Assembly (NCBI RefSeq): GCF_000143415.4 | Contig: NW_003314315.1 | Coordinates: 62,001 to 126,000, forward strand | Source of the DNA: Selaginella moellendorffii | Taxonomy: Eukaryota > Streptophyta > Lycopodiopsida > Selaginellales > Selaginellaceae | Reading direction: 5' to 3' | DNA length: 64,000 bases | In this document: positions 33,501 to 44,659 of the stretch, one piece after another | Numbering within the stretch: position 1 is the first letter of the stretch | How the letters are laid out: each line of letters starts with the position of its first letter | The notes under the pieces: generated by a model | Told to the model about the DNA's origin: nothing | What the model saw: only the letters and a program-made list of their open reading frames with translations | Databases searched by the model: none | Program-made: the position numbers and the translations under genes

Positions 33501-36096
33501 CGCGGATTTCCCCTTCACCAAGATTAATATGGAGATATAAAGCGCCTGGATCTCCACCTAGAGCCACCCCAGCAACAAGCTTGAGCCTTGAACTTTTGAG
33601 TTGCAAGAAGTCCGCCAGTCTCACCCCTTTGCTAGAAGTGTCGACAAATCGAGAGACACCGACGACAGCTTGGACTTCACGAACTTCAAGTGTGAGTACC
33701 ATCTGTGCAACCTGTTTAGTACAGGAGGACGCATCCGGCTCCGAACTTGTGAGACATGCCAAGAGCTCGAAGACTGCAGGTTGGTCCGAGAAAGTGAAGC
33801 GGAGACGTGGAAGAGAGATGTGTACGTTCGAAGAGGACGTTGCCGTGAGAAGCTCCACCGTTGCAGAAGTAGAGTCTGAACTCAAAGCAGTAGCTGACGC
33901 ATAGTCGAAGTTGTGTCTTCCGGATCCTGCATGTTTTTTCTTGGTTGCAGCAATCCCATCCCAGATCTTCCTGGCAATCCTTGGCCCAGTCTTGTTCTCG
34001 GTCCACTTGATAGTTACGCATGCTTTTCCCTGACTATCACTTCGTAGTCTGACAACTTCAGCGTAAGTTGAGCTGGATATCGAGTAGAGCATGCCGTCGG
34101 TAACTGCCAAAGTTACGCTTTGAAGCTCCCCCCTGCTTCCTTTCTGATGTTCATAGACGAAGACTTGAGCTTCTCGCTCACTGGTGAGTCCGACGTCTAA
34201 GAGAAATCCAGCCTTTCCCCTGTTAGCCGCAGTCAGGAATGTTCTCACTGACAGTACCGATAAGTTCAATTTGCAGTTACTTCTGACGGGATTTCCAACG
34301 TCTTCCTCTTGCCTGTTGCTACCCTCTGAAGAAGCTTGAACCCGATCAAGAGTCTGGGCCAACTTCTTCAGATTATCAACATCAGCCCACAGTACCACAG
34401 GTTGCAGAACGAGCGAAACTTTAGTGCCAATGAAGCTTGCGTTTCCGGAACCAGCCCGATGATACTTTTTTAGAGCCAAGTGTACTGCAGGACTTCCAGG
34501 AGAAGATGCTACTTTGAAAACCTTCATCCCACGGCCACCGTGAAGGCTAATAGGGAAACCAGGTAGCACCATCTGTGATATACTGTCAAAGCACTGCTTC
34601 TGCATAACTGATGGCCCCAATTGAGTAGCCTCGATGAGCATCACGTCCGCATCGACTCTGGATTCTTCTCCAGATAGAAGAGTATGCAGGGTTGCATCTT
34701 TAAATACCAATTGTAGTCCATCCGGGACTTTGTCGTACAGCAAGGTAGCAGACAAGGAAGAAAACCTAGCAGTAATCGAGCATTCCATTTGTATCTCTGC
34801 ATGAAGAAACGTTATAAATATAAACCACAAGCAGCAGCTAAAACACCTTGTGAAGTTCCAGCTAAGTCCGATACTGACGCCGCACCAAATGCTGATCGAG
34901 TCCAGTTCCAAATACCGCTGCTCGTCGCGCTTTGATTCCAAGCGTCAAAGCATTCAAAAAACTCGTCCATACTGCAATAACAAAAACGAAATATGAAATG
35001 AAGAAAGAGAGAAGCCATATGACGTATTGACTTACCTTGCGGCGAGATCAGGCTCGGAAAACTCAGGCTTCCACATCCAATCGGCAATCACAGAGAGCGT
35101 AGACTTGCTCGTCGAAGGAAAAGAATCAAAGCCTTTGCCATCAAACATTGACGACCTCTGTCCCTGGATAGCAGACTCGTAGAAGCTGCTTGTGTCATGG
35201 TAGACGGACTGATCAGCAAAATCGGAAGGCACGTAAGAATGCGCTACAGAGACGAGGTGGTTTACGTCTTCCACTGACGCCTCCAGCTGAACAGGCTCCA
35301 CGGAGATGTCAAACTCAATCTTCGACAATGCCAACGCTGCCGCTTCCTTGCATGGAAGAGTCACTTGAATGGAGCCAGACAGCCCGTTCGTTCCCAAGAG
35401 ACGCACTTTCTTCTCCGTCCCAACATCCACCGAAGCTCTCTCGAACTCAATAACTTTCACCAGGTTGGAGGACTCGCCATCTTTCGCAGCTTCATAGCCA
35501 TACTTCAAAGACGGCACCTGGAACGTGACATAGCTCTCCGAGCCAGCATTTCCTTCTATCCCAACCGTGACAGCATCAACGTTCACTCGAAGGCCGAGCA
35601 AAAGGTTCTTGATCATCTGGCCTATGATCCGGACTCCATCACTCACTCCCAAGTACGTCGGAACACCTGTGTCGCTGCTGCTAATACCAGGCAGCTGGCT
35701 ACTACTACACCCCAGGCCGCCTCCATTCGTGCTGGAACCTGGCCTCGACTCACCACTTTGACGAGGAGCCACCAAAAGCTCCAATCCCTTCACCTCGATC
35801 TCACACGGAAGCCTCACGACTATCCTCGCAATGGAGCCATACTTCAGGATCAATGGCAAGCTCTTTATCTGGAAGAAAGGAACGATCGGTGAGAACTTTC
35901 TTGTCTTTCCTTGTTTTTTTTCTCAGCTTACCTGATCGTTCACGTAATCGACGTTGAGGACGAGATCCGTGAGCGTCCCTGTGCCACTGCCCAGCTGCAC
36001 GTCCAGCTGCTCCACATCGATCTCCTCGTTTAAGAACCTATTGAGACGCTTGAGCAGAAATTTGCACAAGCGCTTGGTCGCCCACTGTAGCACCAT
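30576..36096 (-). CDS. ATG2: Autophagy-related protein 2 (lipid-transfer protein)
   Basis: ATG2 bridges the ER and the growing phagophore and moves phospholipids into it, working with ATG9 and ATG18/WIPI. I splice 12 exons: 36096-35932, 35868-35036, 34971-34847, 34796-32962, 32905-32024, 31971-31859, 31797-31647, 31594-31481, 31432-31192, 31131-30950, 30893-30697, 30633-30576. All junctions are GT-AG, introns are 48-64 bp, and the sum of 4,896 nt gives 1,631 aa. The N-terminus (KRLCKFLLKRLNRFL, EQLDVQLGSGTGTLTDLVLN) is the chorein/VPS13-like lipid-entry domain. PLEEYRLSLALLPICLHLDQ near residue 1,310 is the ATG2 C-terminal (CAD) motif. The end, LAQGLERTAISLVGNPVKVY and VRHAFLGVRNGMDPDRKRE, matches plant ATG2. 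It is somewhat shorter than typical flowering-plant ATG2 (about 1,900 aa). Telo-boxes lie upstream. Confidence 0.93.
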
Positions 36097-36330
36097 TGCC
36101 CCTGTCGCTCGCTTGCCGGGATGAGCAAGCAGGCGATTGAAAGTTCTGCCGGTGAAGCGCTATGGCGCAGCGCGGAAGCTGGCCTGCTAAGAAATCACAA
36201 TGCCGCGATCGTCCTCCTCGTCGTCGGGAGACTCCTCACCCACGGATTTTTGCCTCACCATCAATCTCGAGCTGGAACGCGGCCAGCGCTTGCGATGCGA
36301 GAAATCGTTGCACGATCGCTCCCTTCCAGA

Positions 36331-36358
36331 AAACCCTATCAGGGGCAAGAAACCCTAA
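36331..36358 (-). promoter_or_regulatory. Two telo-boxes upstream of ATG2
   Basis: AAACCCTA (36,331-36,338) and AAACCCTAA (36,350-36,358) lie about 235-260 bp before the ATG2 start. Telo-boxes are known in promoters and 5' leaders of plant housekeeping genes. The same motif precedes the genes at 44,660 and 55,875. Confidence 0.5.
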
Positions 36359-36369
36359 ACAAGGGTATG

Positions 36370-36452
36370 TCTCTTTTTTACCTTTGATAAGATGATGCCC
36401 TTTTTTACCTTTGGTAAGAAACGTTTTTATCTGTTTACCTTTGATAAGAAAG
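36370..36452. repeat. Three tandem copies of a TTTACCTTTGATAAGA unit
   Basis: TTTTACCTTTGATAAGA, TTTTACCTTTGGTAAGA and GTTTACCTTTGATAAGA follow at about 30-bp spacing just beyond the ATG2 5' region. Each copy contains a near-palindrome (TTACCTTTGGTAA), so they could pair or bind a factor. No gene covers them. Confidence 0.7.
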
Positions 36453-36459
36453 AAACGGT

Positions 36460-37140
36460 AATCAATGCAATTTTATAGCCATCTAATTGGAAGTTTTGAT
36501 AGGCGGCATATGGTGTGCAATTTGTAAAAGGGTGGATTTCACTCACACCATGTGTATGCCTGCTATTGGTCCACGTGTATTATGAGTGTGAAAAAAACAC
36601 AGGCATAGAATATTTTACAAATATCCAATCCTTATGCCCCAGATGGGACATCATGCCCATAGCAATGACCCATGCTATGTATGGAATGGAGCCATTCATG
36701 GCCCATAGACCCATTTCTAGCAAGTTGTTAATGTTGCAAACCAAATGAACAATCAACCAAATTGCATACCATATTACCTTATCTAAAGCACTATGTTCTC
36801 ACATCTTGCTCCTGGCGCTCATGGCAAAAGAATTGAATTATCTTTTTTTGGCACACCTCTTTTAACATAGTGTTCATAACAAATGTAAGTGAACTCCATC
36901 TAGCTCAATTGTAAAGCCATGGATATATACTGTCTAGAGTTATGTCTAATGCATCCCATTGAGTTTATCCTTCGTTCCCATTGATTTCCAATGTAGTTCT
37001 CTCAACACTTTAGTTTTGTACCATGATGCTTAGAAGATTTGCATATGACTCAAAAATAGGTTGAAGTTTAACTAATTCGATGAATTGGTGAGGCTCATAC
37101 TTCAATTGTGTACTATGCAATGGTGCACAGTGTTGATGTT
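36460..37140. other. No gene found
   Basis: Only short frames are present (the longest, 36,515-36,748, is 77 codons) and none has a recognisable domain. Nothing else supportable is seen. Confidence 0.4.
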
Positions 37141-37146
37141 TAGACC

Positions 37147-37421
37147 TAGAGTTCTCTCAAAAGGAGCATGCTAAAGGAGATTTGAGAATGTGGAAGTTGC
37201 AATTGCATGTAATAACATTTAGGATAACAATAGACACTTTCAACATTTTCCAATTATAATTATTTCAAATTGGATCTGGAGTTCTCTCAAGAGGAGCTTG
37301 CTGAAGGAGATTTGAGAATATAGAAGTTGCAATTGCATGCAGTAACATTTATGTGAGAAGAGTAATAATAATGGACACTTTCAACATTTTCCAATCATAA
37401 CCGTTTCAAATTTTGAAATTT
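37147..37421. repeat. Tandem duplication of about 130 bp
   Basis: GAGTTCTCTCAAAAGGAGC... at 37,150 and GAGTTCTCTCAAGAGGAGC... at 37,279 start two copies. They share GGAGATTTGAGAAT, AGAAGTTGCAATTGCATG and GACACTTTCAACATTTTCC in the same order and end at TTTCAAATT. They differ by substitutions and a short insertion in the second copy. Confidence 0.85.
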
Positions 37422-37429
37422 GTAAAACA

Positions 37430-40400
37430 GGTTTCTAAGCATGGGGCAAAACTATCCAATGTATGTTGTGCGCAGTGGTTGAAGAACTAGAGTTTTCAGG
37501 GATTTGAAGCTCGTGCTCACATTGGTAAGAGTAGATTTGTGACAATTTTCTATATGCTCTAACCATTTTGCAATGTTTGAGGTTTCTGGGTTTCCTCCTA
37601 GCATGGCAAACTGGAGAGGATTCTATGACTTCTTTGAGGCACAACAATGGATCCAACAAGGGACAGGACCGAGGATTTTATATGATGCCTCCTCCTCTCA
37701 AGGCTCAACAATCCTTCCGACAAAGTAGCCCAAGACTACTTTTAATGTTGTGCCAATCACCAAGGGGAAAAGTCCTGTTAAAGAAAGCAATAGCGAGGGA
37801 TATGTTACTACTCGAGATGCAAGCAAGGACAAGGTCACAGATCTAGAGGGTGATTTTGGTTTTACCATGAAATAAATTGAGAGTTCCTCAAGTGAGGATG
37901 GGCATCATATAGCACCTAAGCTCGATAGTTTTGACCCAGATCCTAAATTAGGAGCTGTTTTGGAAGCTATAATGATTACTCTTGGTGAAGCAAGCATAAG
38001 CCAAAAGGGTACCAAGGGCTCCAAGTGCCTATAATGAGTATTTGTGGAATATTTTAAATATTCTTACCTTTAACTTTGCCAATGAACTAGAAAGAGTTTT
38101 TTTCAAAGTGTGAAACATATTTCAAGACAATTATCTATTTTTATTGTGGAAGTGTCTAGATTATAGTACTTTTACAACATCAGCCCAATCCATACAAGCT
38201 TTTTGGATTTTGGAGTGCCCGGTAGATCTTGTGTTCTCCATTAATGGGTATATTAAAGGGAAGAAACTTCTTGTGTGCATGTGGAGAACCTGGGAAATTG
38301 AGTAGATGATGTACCTTGTCTCTACTTGGATCACTTGGATCCAAATAGGCTCTCCCAATTGGAACTTTGGAGAATCAACTGTAAAGTGATGGAACTTGGA
38401 TAAATGTTTTGGGCTCATATCTATAAAATGTTCAAACATACAAGAGTTTTAGTTGTTTGTGAAAGTAAATAATTATAAATGATATCCACAATCCAACTGT
38501 GGAAGTTCTCTCCAAAGTCCTAATCAAAGATCAGGTAGTTGATGAACTCCACAGAAGGAATGATCATCCTTACCCAAAAGACTTGTAATAAAGCATTTGT
38601 CCCAATGAGTGAAAGCCCACCTACCAATGCTAGACTCTTATAAAGCCTTTGATGAGCTTCCATGTGCATTAAGTGTTGGAAGCCATCTCAAGGTAAGTCT
38701 CCCATTACATTTGGCTTGATGAATAGGTAATGCTAAACCACTGCAGCTACGCATGCCTCCACAGCTTGCTCATAACCTTCACCAAGTTAGGTGAGTCTAG
38801 ACTCAAGCATTGCATTGTAGTCAGTAATTGCAGGTTTTTTAGGATGGAATCCACAAACTTGCCCCGATTGCCCTCCTCCTTTAGGCTTGATACACCTCGC
38901 AATTGGTTGAGTGCATTCTAAATATGCGGTGAGCATGCCTTGAGGTCCATCTCATATAGTCCTCCTTGGGCAAGTTGTCAATCATTCTTATTTGGAACCT
39001 CTCCAGTTGCAATTGCCAATGTTGCAATTGTACACATGCGAGATACCTGTGCATTACATTTGAACACTTGGAATAGCAACTAGCCCATAAAGATAACCTG
39101 TGCATATAGAAATGAGGAGCATATAAAACTTGTGCTTTAAATTTAACTTACCACATCTCGCTCTTCTTGTCGCAACATCCTAGAATGCACTAGCATCCTG
39201 GGATGCCAATATGTGGTTCCTTCCCCAAGCACAAATAGTTTACGTGTCTGTAACATAAAGTTATTCTAGTGAGCCAAATGAAAATTAGACTTACCGATTC
39301 TGTCTCCCACACCAAAGCTCCTCCAATCTCAGATGCATAGACCACTTTGTAATTCGGTGTGCAGAGATTAGTATTGAAGGCAAATTGGAAATAACTGAAT
39401 TCATTGTTTGGTGCAATCTCGAAGGACAAATGAGGGAACTCTAATTCATAGGCAATCTATTGCTTACCAGAATGTGAGACAGCCTCAAATATGTATGAGC
39501 AAATTTGTATGACTGAAGCATGGCCTTCTCGATGCAAAAAAGGGAGAACTTACAATACAGTATTGCAGCAGTGTCAAATAGTTCTCTCAATTGTTGTGTA
39601 GTTGCCCAATTTCTACACAGGTCTCTGCACAAAACAATAAGATGGTACTAAATGCTAAGAAATAGATACATGTACCTCCTCTCAATGAACTATGCTATTG
39701 TGGACTTAACAATTGAAGGAGGCGCATTGATACTTCCTTTAGCAAGGAGCTGTTGAATTATGTTGTCACAAAAAACACCTTTGTATTGTGCTTCTGAAAG
39801 GCCAAGCTGAAGGAGAACACTTTCCCAATCTTGCCAATGAGGCATGGCTTGGCTGAAAAGCACGTGCCAAAAAAATATTTCACCACCAACCCAATGGAAC
39901 TTAGGGTGTTTAGCAATAGCGTCCAACATCTTCTCATCATTTTTGCTCTTCACACCAAAGCAACCAAAAAGCTTGTGTTTCAGTCACTACACCTATGAGA
40001 GAACTTCAACATCCCCCTATGCCCTCACCTCAAAGGCTATGGTGGCATCTTGTAAGGCAGAAACCTCCTCATACTACAGCATGATGAAGTTGGCACTATC
40101 TTGAGTGGTTAATTGAACAGCTTCATTAAATGCATTGATGGCACTCTACTATAGAAAAGTTGTCAAGCAACTCTATAATAGTAAGCGGAGTGAAGCTACT
40201 TCCCTCTAGAAAGGGGGGTGGAAGCACACCATGGTCTTCAAAGCCTTCACCATCACTATCATACACTACTATTGGCCTATTTGCACTCAAAAATTAGAAA
40301 ATGAAGAAAATATTCATTTATATTAATGTTTATTACTAGTCGCATGGCCTGAAGCCACTATCTCTGGTGACAAGGATGTCTCCGGAAATCCTTAGTGCAG

Positions 40401-42430
40401 TTCATCCCCACCATCACCTGTTCTTCGACTCCGGTGATGTCCATGTTATCTTGTGTGGGGAGATTTTCTTCTGGTAATGGAAGAATGTCCTCTTCATTTG
40501 TAGAGTTTTCTTCTTCATTATTCTTGTCTTGGTTTGGTTTTTGTGTGGCTAGCCTCAGGAGAAATGGCTTTATCACTAAGGGATTATCATTTGCAATCAA
40601 GGTATTTGTAATAGCTACAACTGCAAAGACCACAACATATATTTGTGATGAGGGAATTTAAAATAATGACTTACCTTCATAAACATCCTTCTCTTCGAGT
40701 GCTCAGGCTTGTTTTTGATAACTTAGCCAATATTTCTCAGTAAGATGCTCCATAACATTGTATAGGTATATTACTTTTGCCCGGTTGCCATTAGCCTTGT
40801 TTGCTATAGCTCCTCATGATATTTTAGGAGGCTAGTAGCAAAGCCAAATAGAGCTGAGGCTAAATTTTGTAGACTCAACATGGGCCTCACCACCATTAGA
40901 CTGCCTTGCACATCGGATAAATACTCCTATGTTGCTCATGGATGAAGGATGGATTCCTAAGGCTTGGAGTGATAGTAGAATCATATATTGGGTCGTGTCG
41001 GGCTAGAAAGGATTACTGGAGTATAAGCCACCCCATATGAGACACTCTGGGAGGTCCACTGTCAGCTCATCAAGTTCTATCACCTTCACAAATGGCTTTC
41101 TTTTCCGCCCATACAAGTGTACATGCCAAGTCTTCGGGATTGCAATCCACTTGGTGACAAGAATTATGGTGGATGGCCAGGGGACTAAAAGTGTCGTAGA
41201 CGACATCCCACCAATGACTTTGGATTGACTACCACGACGTCTACGACAACAAGATAAGGACTATCGATTGTTATCAACATAAGTGTGCACTATAGCCACA
41301 AGTGGTGAGAGAGTCTCACATAGTGAAATGAAAATGAGTCAAACAAATCCAAAGAAAAGAAAATTTGAAGAGTGCATGGGGTCATGTTATATCTATGGCT
41401 CACATGGCAGCCTGCATTGAGGGTTAGCTTAAATATATCTAGATGTCGAAGCTCCACTAGATAATGATGTCAATCCTTGGGAGTAGTTATGGAATGCTAA
41501 TGGGGAACTATAAGCTCGCTAGTGTGGCAGCATTGTCAACTCACCCTACACAGAAAAACACATGGAAAAAAAACAAGTACAAATAAAAAACTTACCAAAC
41601 TAGACCGCTTGTTACTTCATGAGGTAGATGGCTAGGTATTGGCACTTGTACCGGTAAATGGAGTTGTGAGAGTTGTAGCAACTGGTGGAGTTGCAGGGCT
41701 GGTAGTAGTGGCACTATATGGGCTTTCGTGAGTATGTCCTGTAGTTGGTGTTGGTGGTAGCATTCTAGATTGGACAACACCATATACATAAGGCGTCTAG
41801 ACTTGTTCATTTTGAATGCTCAGGTTGCTGCTTTCTAGGGAAGGTAAGGAGAACAAAACATGCTAGAGGTTCTACATATGTTGTAGTGTATGCAATGTTA
41901 GGCAACGCTCTACTTGCTCAAATGCAATTGAGAGCTGTGGATGGGATGCTGTTAGAGTTGATGTCCCTACTGCAGAGCTTGGAAAATCAAATGGTTGGCA
42001 TGTGTCTCGCGGGATTGTTGGCTGTACCAATTGCGGAACATCGAGTGCTTGGCTGCATGCTCGCAAGTTGTTTCCTGCATAGTGTCTACTGCTGTTGAGG
42101 CATGCGGCATTCTTGCTTCGAGCCTAGAAACCACAAGGGATTGGTTATGCAAACCTGATTGAGGAAAAACTACCCACCATCGCAGCTGTGGCACTCTTGC
42201 TTGGGCGATAGTCCTACAATCGGGGGAGTGTGCATTAGAAGCCTTGCTTCCAGTTAAATGACACGAATCAATTGGAAGAATGAATGAACCATCGACAAAA
42301 ATATGTCATAAAATAAAATTGCCCTGTATCCAAGGCACAATCAATATGGGTGGGACTTGGTGTAAACCCTAATCCTGAACGTGGGAACCCTAAAATTGAA
42401 GAAATCAAGAATTGAATTTAAATTTGAAAT
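37430..42430. other. No intact gene; scattered short frames
   Basis: The five kilobases are AT-rich with frames up to about 92 codons on both strands. Several minus-strand frames (40,633-40,358; 39,953-39,690; 41,206-41,003) look like eroded protein-coding sequence but match no family I know. They may be the downstream part of the minus-strand transposon whose transposase remnant lies at 42,440-43,700. A perfect 11-bp inverted repeat sits at 41,193-41,249. Confidence 0.4.
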
Positions 42431-42439
42431 GTACACTAA

Positions 42440-43700
42440 AAAACACTTAGTTTTCTCTGAGTATAGCGAAGTATAATTTTTCCAAAGCTTGTCGCTTCAC
42501 TGATGTTACTATAGACAAGGCACTTTCAATGTAAAGTGGTAAATCTACACCCGCAACATCAACCATTGTATACTCAATTGTTAGATCCAAATGAAGTAAA
42601 TATTGCTCGTCCAAGTTGAATCCCTCCTGATGCATCAAAAATGCCTAGTTTCGAATAGTGCCAAGAGCTTGTAAAGTAGTTAAACACAACGAAATAGATT
42701 TAAAGAAATTGTTCTATTCTTGCTCAGATTACCTCTGACAGAGTTGCACCTTTGATATTGGAGAGAAATAGTCCAAGAAGGTCTTCAATATCTTTTTCAC
42801 CAACAACCGGCATAATCCCACAAAAGCACAATTTATAAAGAATTTTATAACATTACCAAAATTCTTACCCAAGCTCTCATTCCATCTGTTGAAATAAGTT
42901 TGCAAGAACATGAGATGGTCTAAAGTAATTACCACATCGATACGGACAGATCTCATAGAGGTTCCAGGTTGCAACCCAATGTGAAATATCTTTCTTGAGG
43001 TATGGAGCAAAGACATAATGTAAACTCTGGTTGTGCCATGGATTAGATACATCAAGAATTCCTATGTCTTCCAAAAAAGGTGCTTATTAATCTTAACAAA
43101 TGCTTTATGCGTTGTAAAATAAATTTGATTTAGTCCTTATTTGGAAAAACTCTAACGTTGTGAGTACCTGGTTACTTGTTAATGTCCCATGTATGAAGTT
43201 CCTAGCTGCAGGACCCCAACAGCAAACCATGTCCCTCTCAACCTCATTGTGCTTTGGAGCATTATCGCTCCAGATGCATTTGGGCCTTTTAAATCAACGA
43301 ACAACCTATGCATATGTGTTGAATATTGCATGGGATTTTTTGGAGGTAGCTACCTCACAAGCTACAATATAATGAGTTGCCCCACAAATAATGGTATGTA
43401 TATAGAAACCATAGCTTACAAGCTTGCAATATGCTACAATAAACATGTTACCACATGTGCTGACAAAAAAGCATAAATGAAAGAATATTCACAATCCATA
43501 TAGCAAAGTGCATTAGCCTCCTCATTCCTATAAATTCGTCGTCGAATCTTTGTCATGTGCCTTTGTTCCAACCTAGTTGGATTATGAGTGGTTAAGGCCT
43601 CACGAATTTGATGTCGGCTAAACTGATATCCTCCAATTTGACAGCTAGATCGGGAATTGATAATCCCCCAGTTTGTGCCACCTTGATTCATGGCATTGTT
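42440..43700 (-). pseudogene. Integrase-type DDE transposase remnant (Ginger-like family)
   Basis: Minus-strand frames in order give YQFSRHQIREALTTHNPTRL and KIRRRIYRNEEANALCYMDC, then ATHYIVACEVATSKKSHAIF, IWSDNAPKHNEVERDMVCCW, FLEDIGILDVSNPWHNQSLH and YVFAPYLKKDISHWVATWN. This order matches the integrase-core proteins common in animal and fungal genomes: IRDALR..NP, R+YxVxxPNxLWHxDGxHKL, SRxIVYLRCSTNN, RSDxGxEN and FLExxGILDxxNPxHxxALHYVF. The first two catalytic Asp positions are visible (CYMDC and WSDNA) but the region with the Glu is lost. Multiple stops are present. Such proteins belong to cut-and-paste elements with retroviral-like integrases. I cannot find its terminal repeats. Confidence 0.6.
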
Positions 43701-44219
43701 AGTTCCAATATGATGAAGTACCTTTTTGGGTGGTACTTTATAATATACACCTCTCTAATTTGGATCAACAAGCTACATGTATTTGTATAGTGTTGGCTTG
43801 GAAATTCTAAGATAGCATGCGAGGTAAGCAGTAATCTTAGTCTCGAGGATCTTTAGATGCATTCAGGTGCCAAATGCAATTGGACTATCAAATCCCCTCG
43901 ACTTCAAAAAATTATGGAAGGCCTAGAAATGTGCAAATCATGAATCTAGGAAGCTAAAAACTAAGCAAACCTCTAGGAGAGCATTGTTGTCACTATTCAC
44001 ACCTGAACCACAGTCCGAATCACTAAAATTGGATGAAATGTTATTCATTTCATTTTCCTCCACGTCTTCTAGTAAACCTAAAAGAAAAAGTTTTAGTGAC
44101 ACAAATTTGAAGTAAACTAAGGAGGGAACTATACTCATGGTAGAAACTTAAAAGTCCATAGAGAGCAATCGAGTAGTAAATCAAAGCTACTTCCAACATT
44201 GCCCACAAAAACATTTGAA

Positions 44220-44600
44220 ACCAATCACTAATAAACCAAGTTACCTTTCACATCTATTACCAAAAAACATGCCAAATAACAGAGCACTAAAGCAGCATAC
44301 TAATGCAAGGAAGCATCTCCTAAATCTTATGACCTAATGAATCTTTATGTCATGGGGTCAAACTTGATGATATATGGCATCTATGTATAACACATTGTTC
44401 ATTATGGGGACATTATCAACCCATCGAACCAGCATCCATGGGGTATCCATGAGGCATCCAAATGACATTTAATGCCGAATCAATAGAAAACTACCGCATG
44501 AACATTATATTGTGAGTGAAATCTGCCACAGTAACACTCACCCTTTTCCGTATTGCACGCCATACGGCGCGTATTATGATCGTTGCGCCACGCGTGGTCG
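44220..44600. other. Intergenic, nothing found
   Basis: AT-rich sequence between the transposase remnant and the 44,660 gene. No frame or motif is supportable. Confidence 0.5.
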
Positions 44601-44603
44601 CAT

Positions 44604-44612
44604 AAACCCTAA
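44604..44612 (+). promoter_or_regulatory. Telo-box upstream of the CDCA7-like gene
   Basis: AAACCCTAA lies 48 bp before the start codon at 44,660 and is followed by a short CTTT repeat (44,618-44,636). Its position suggests the 5' leader or core promoter. Confidence 0.5.
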
Positions 44613-44659
44613 AACTTCTTTCTTTCTTTCTTTCCAACAGGCTAAATTTCGGGGGGACG

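Noticed and set aside
33181-33904. Plus-strand frames of 119 and 215 codons
   Set aside because: Antisense shadows of the large ATG2 exon 4.
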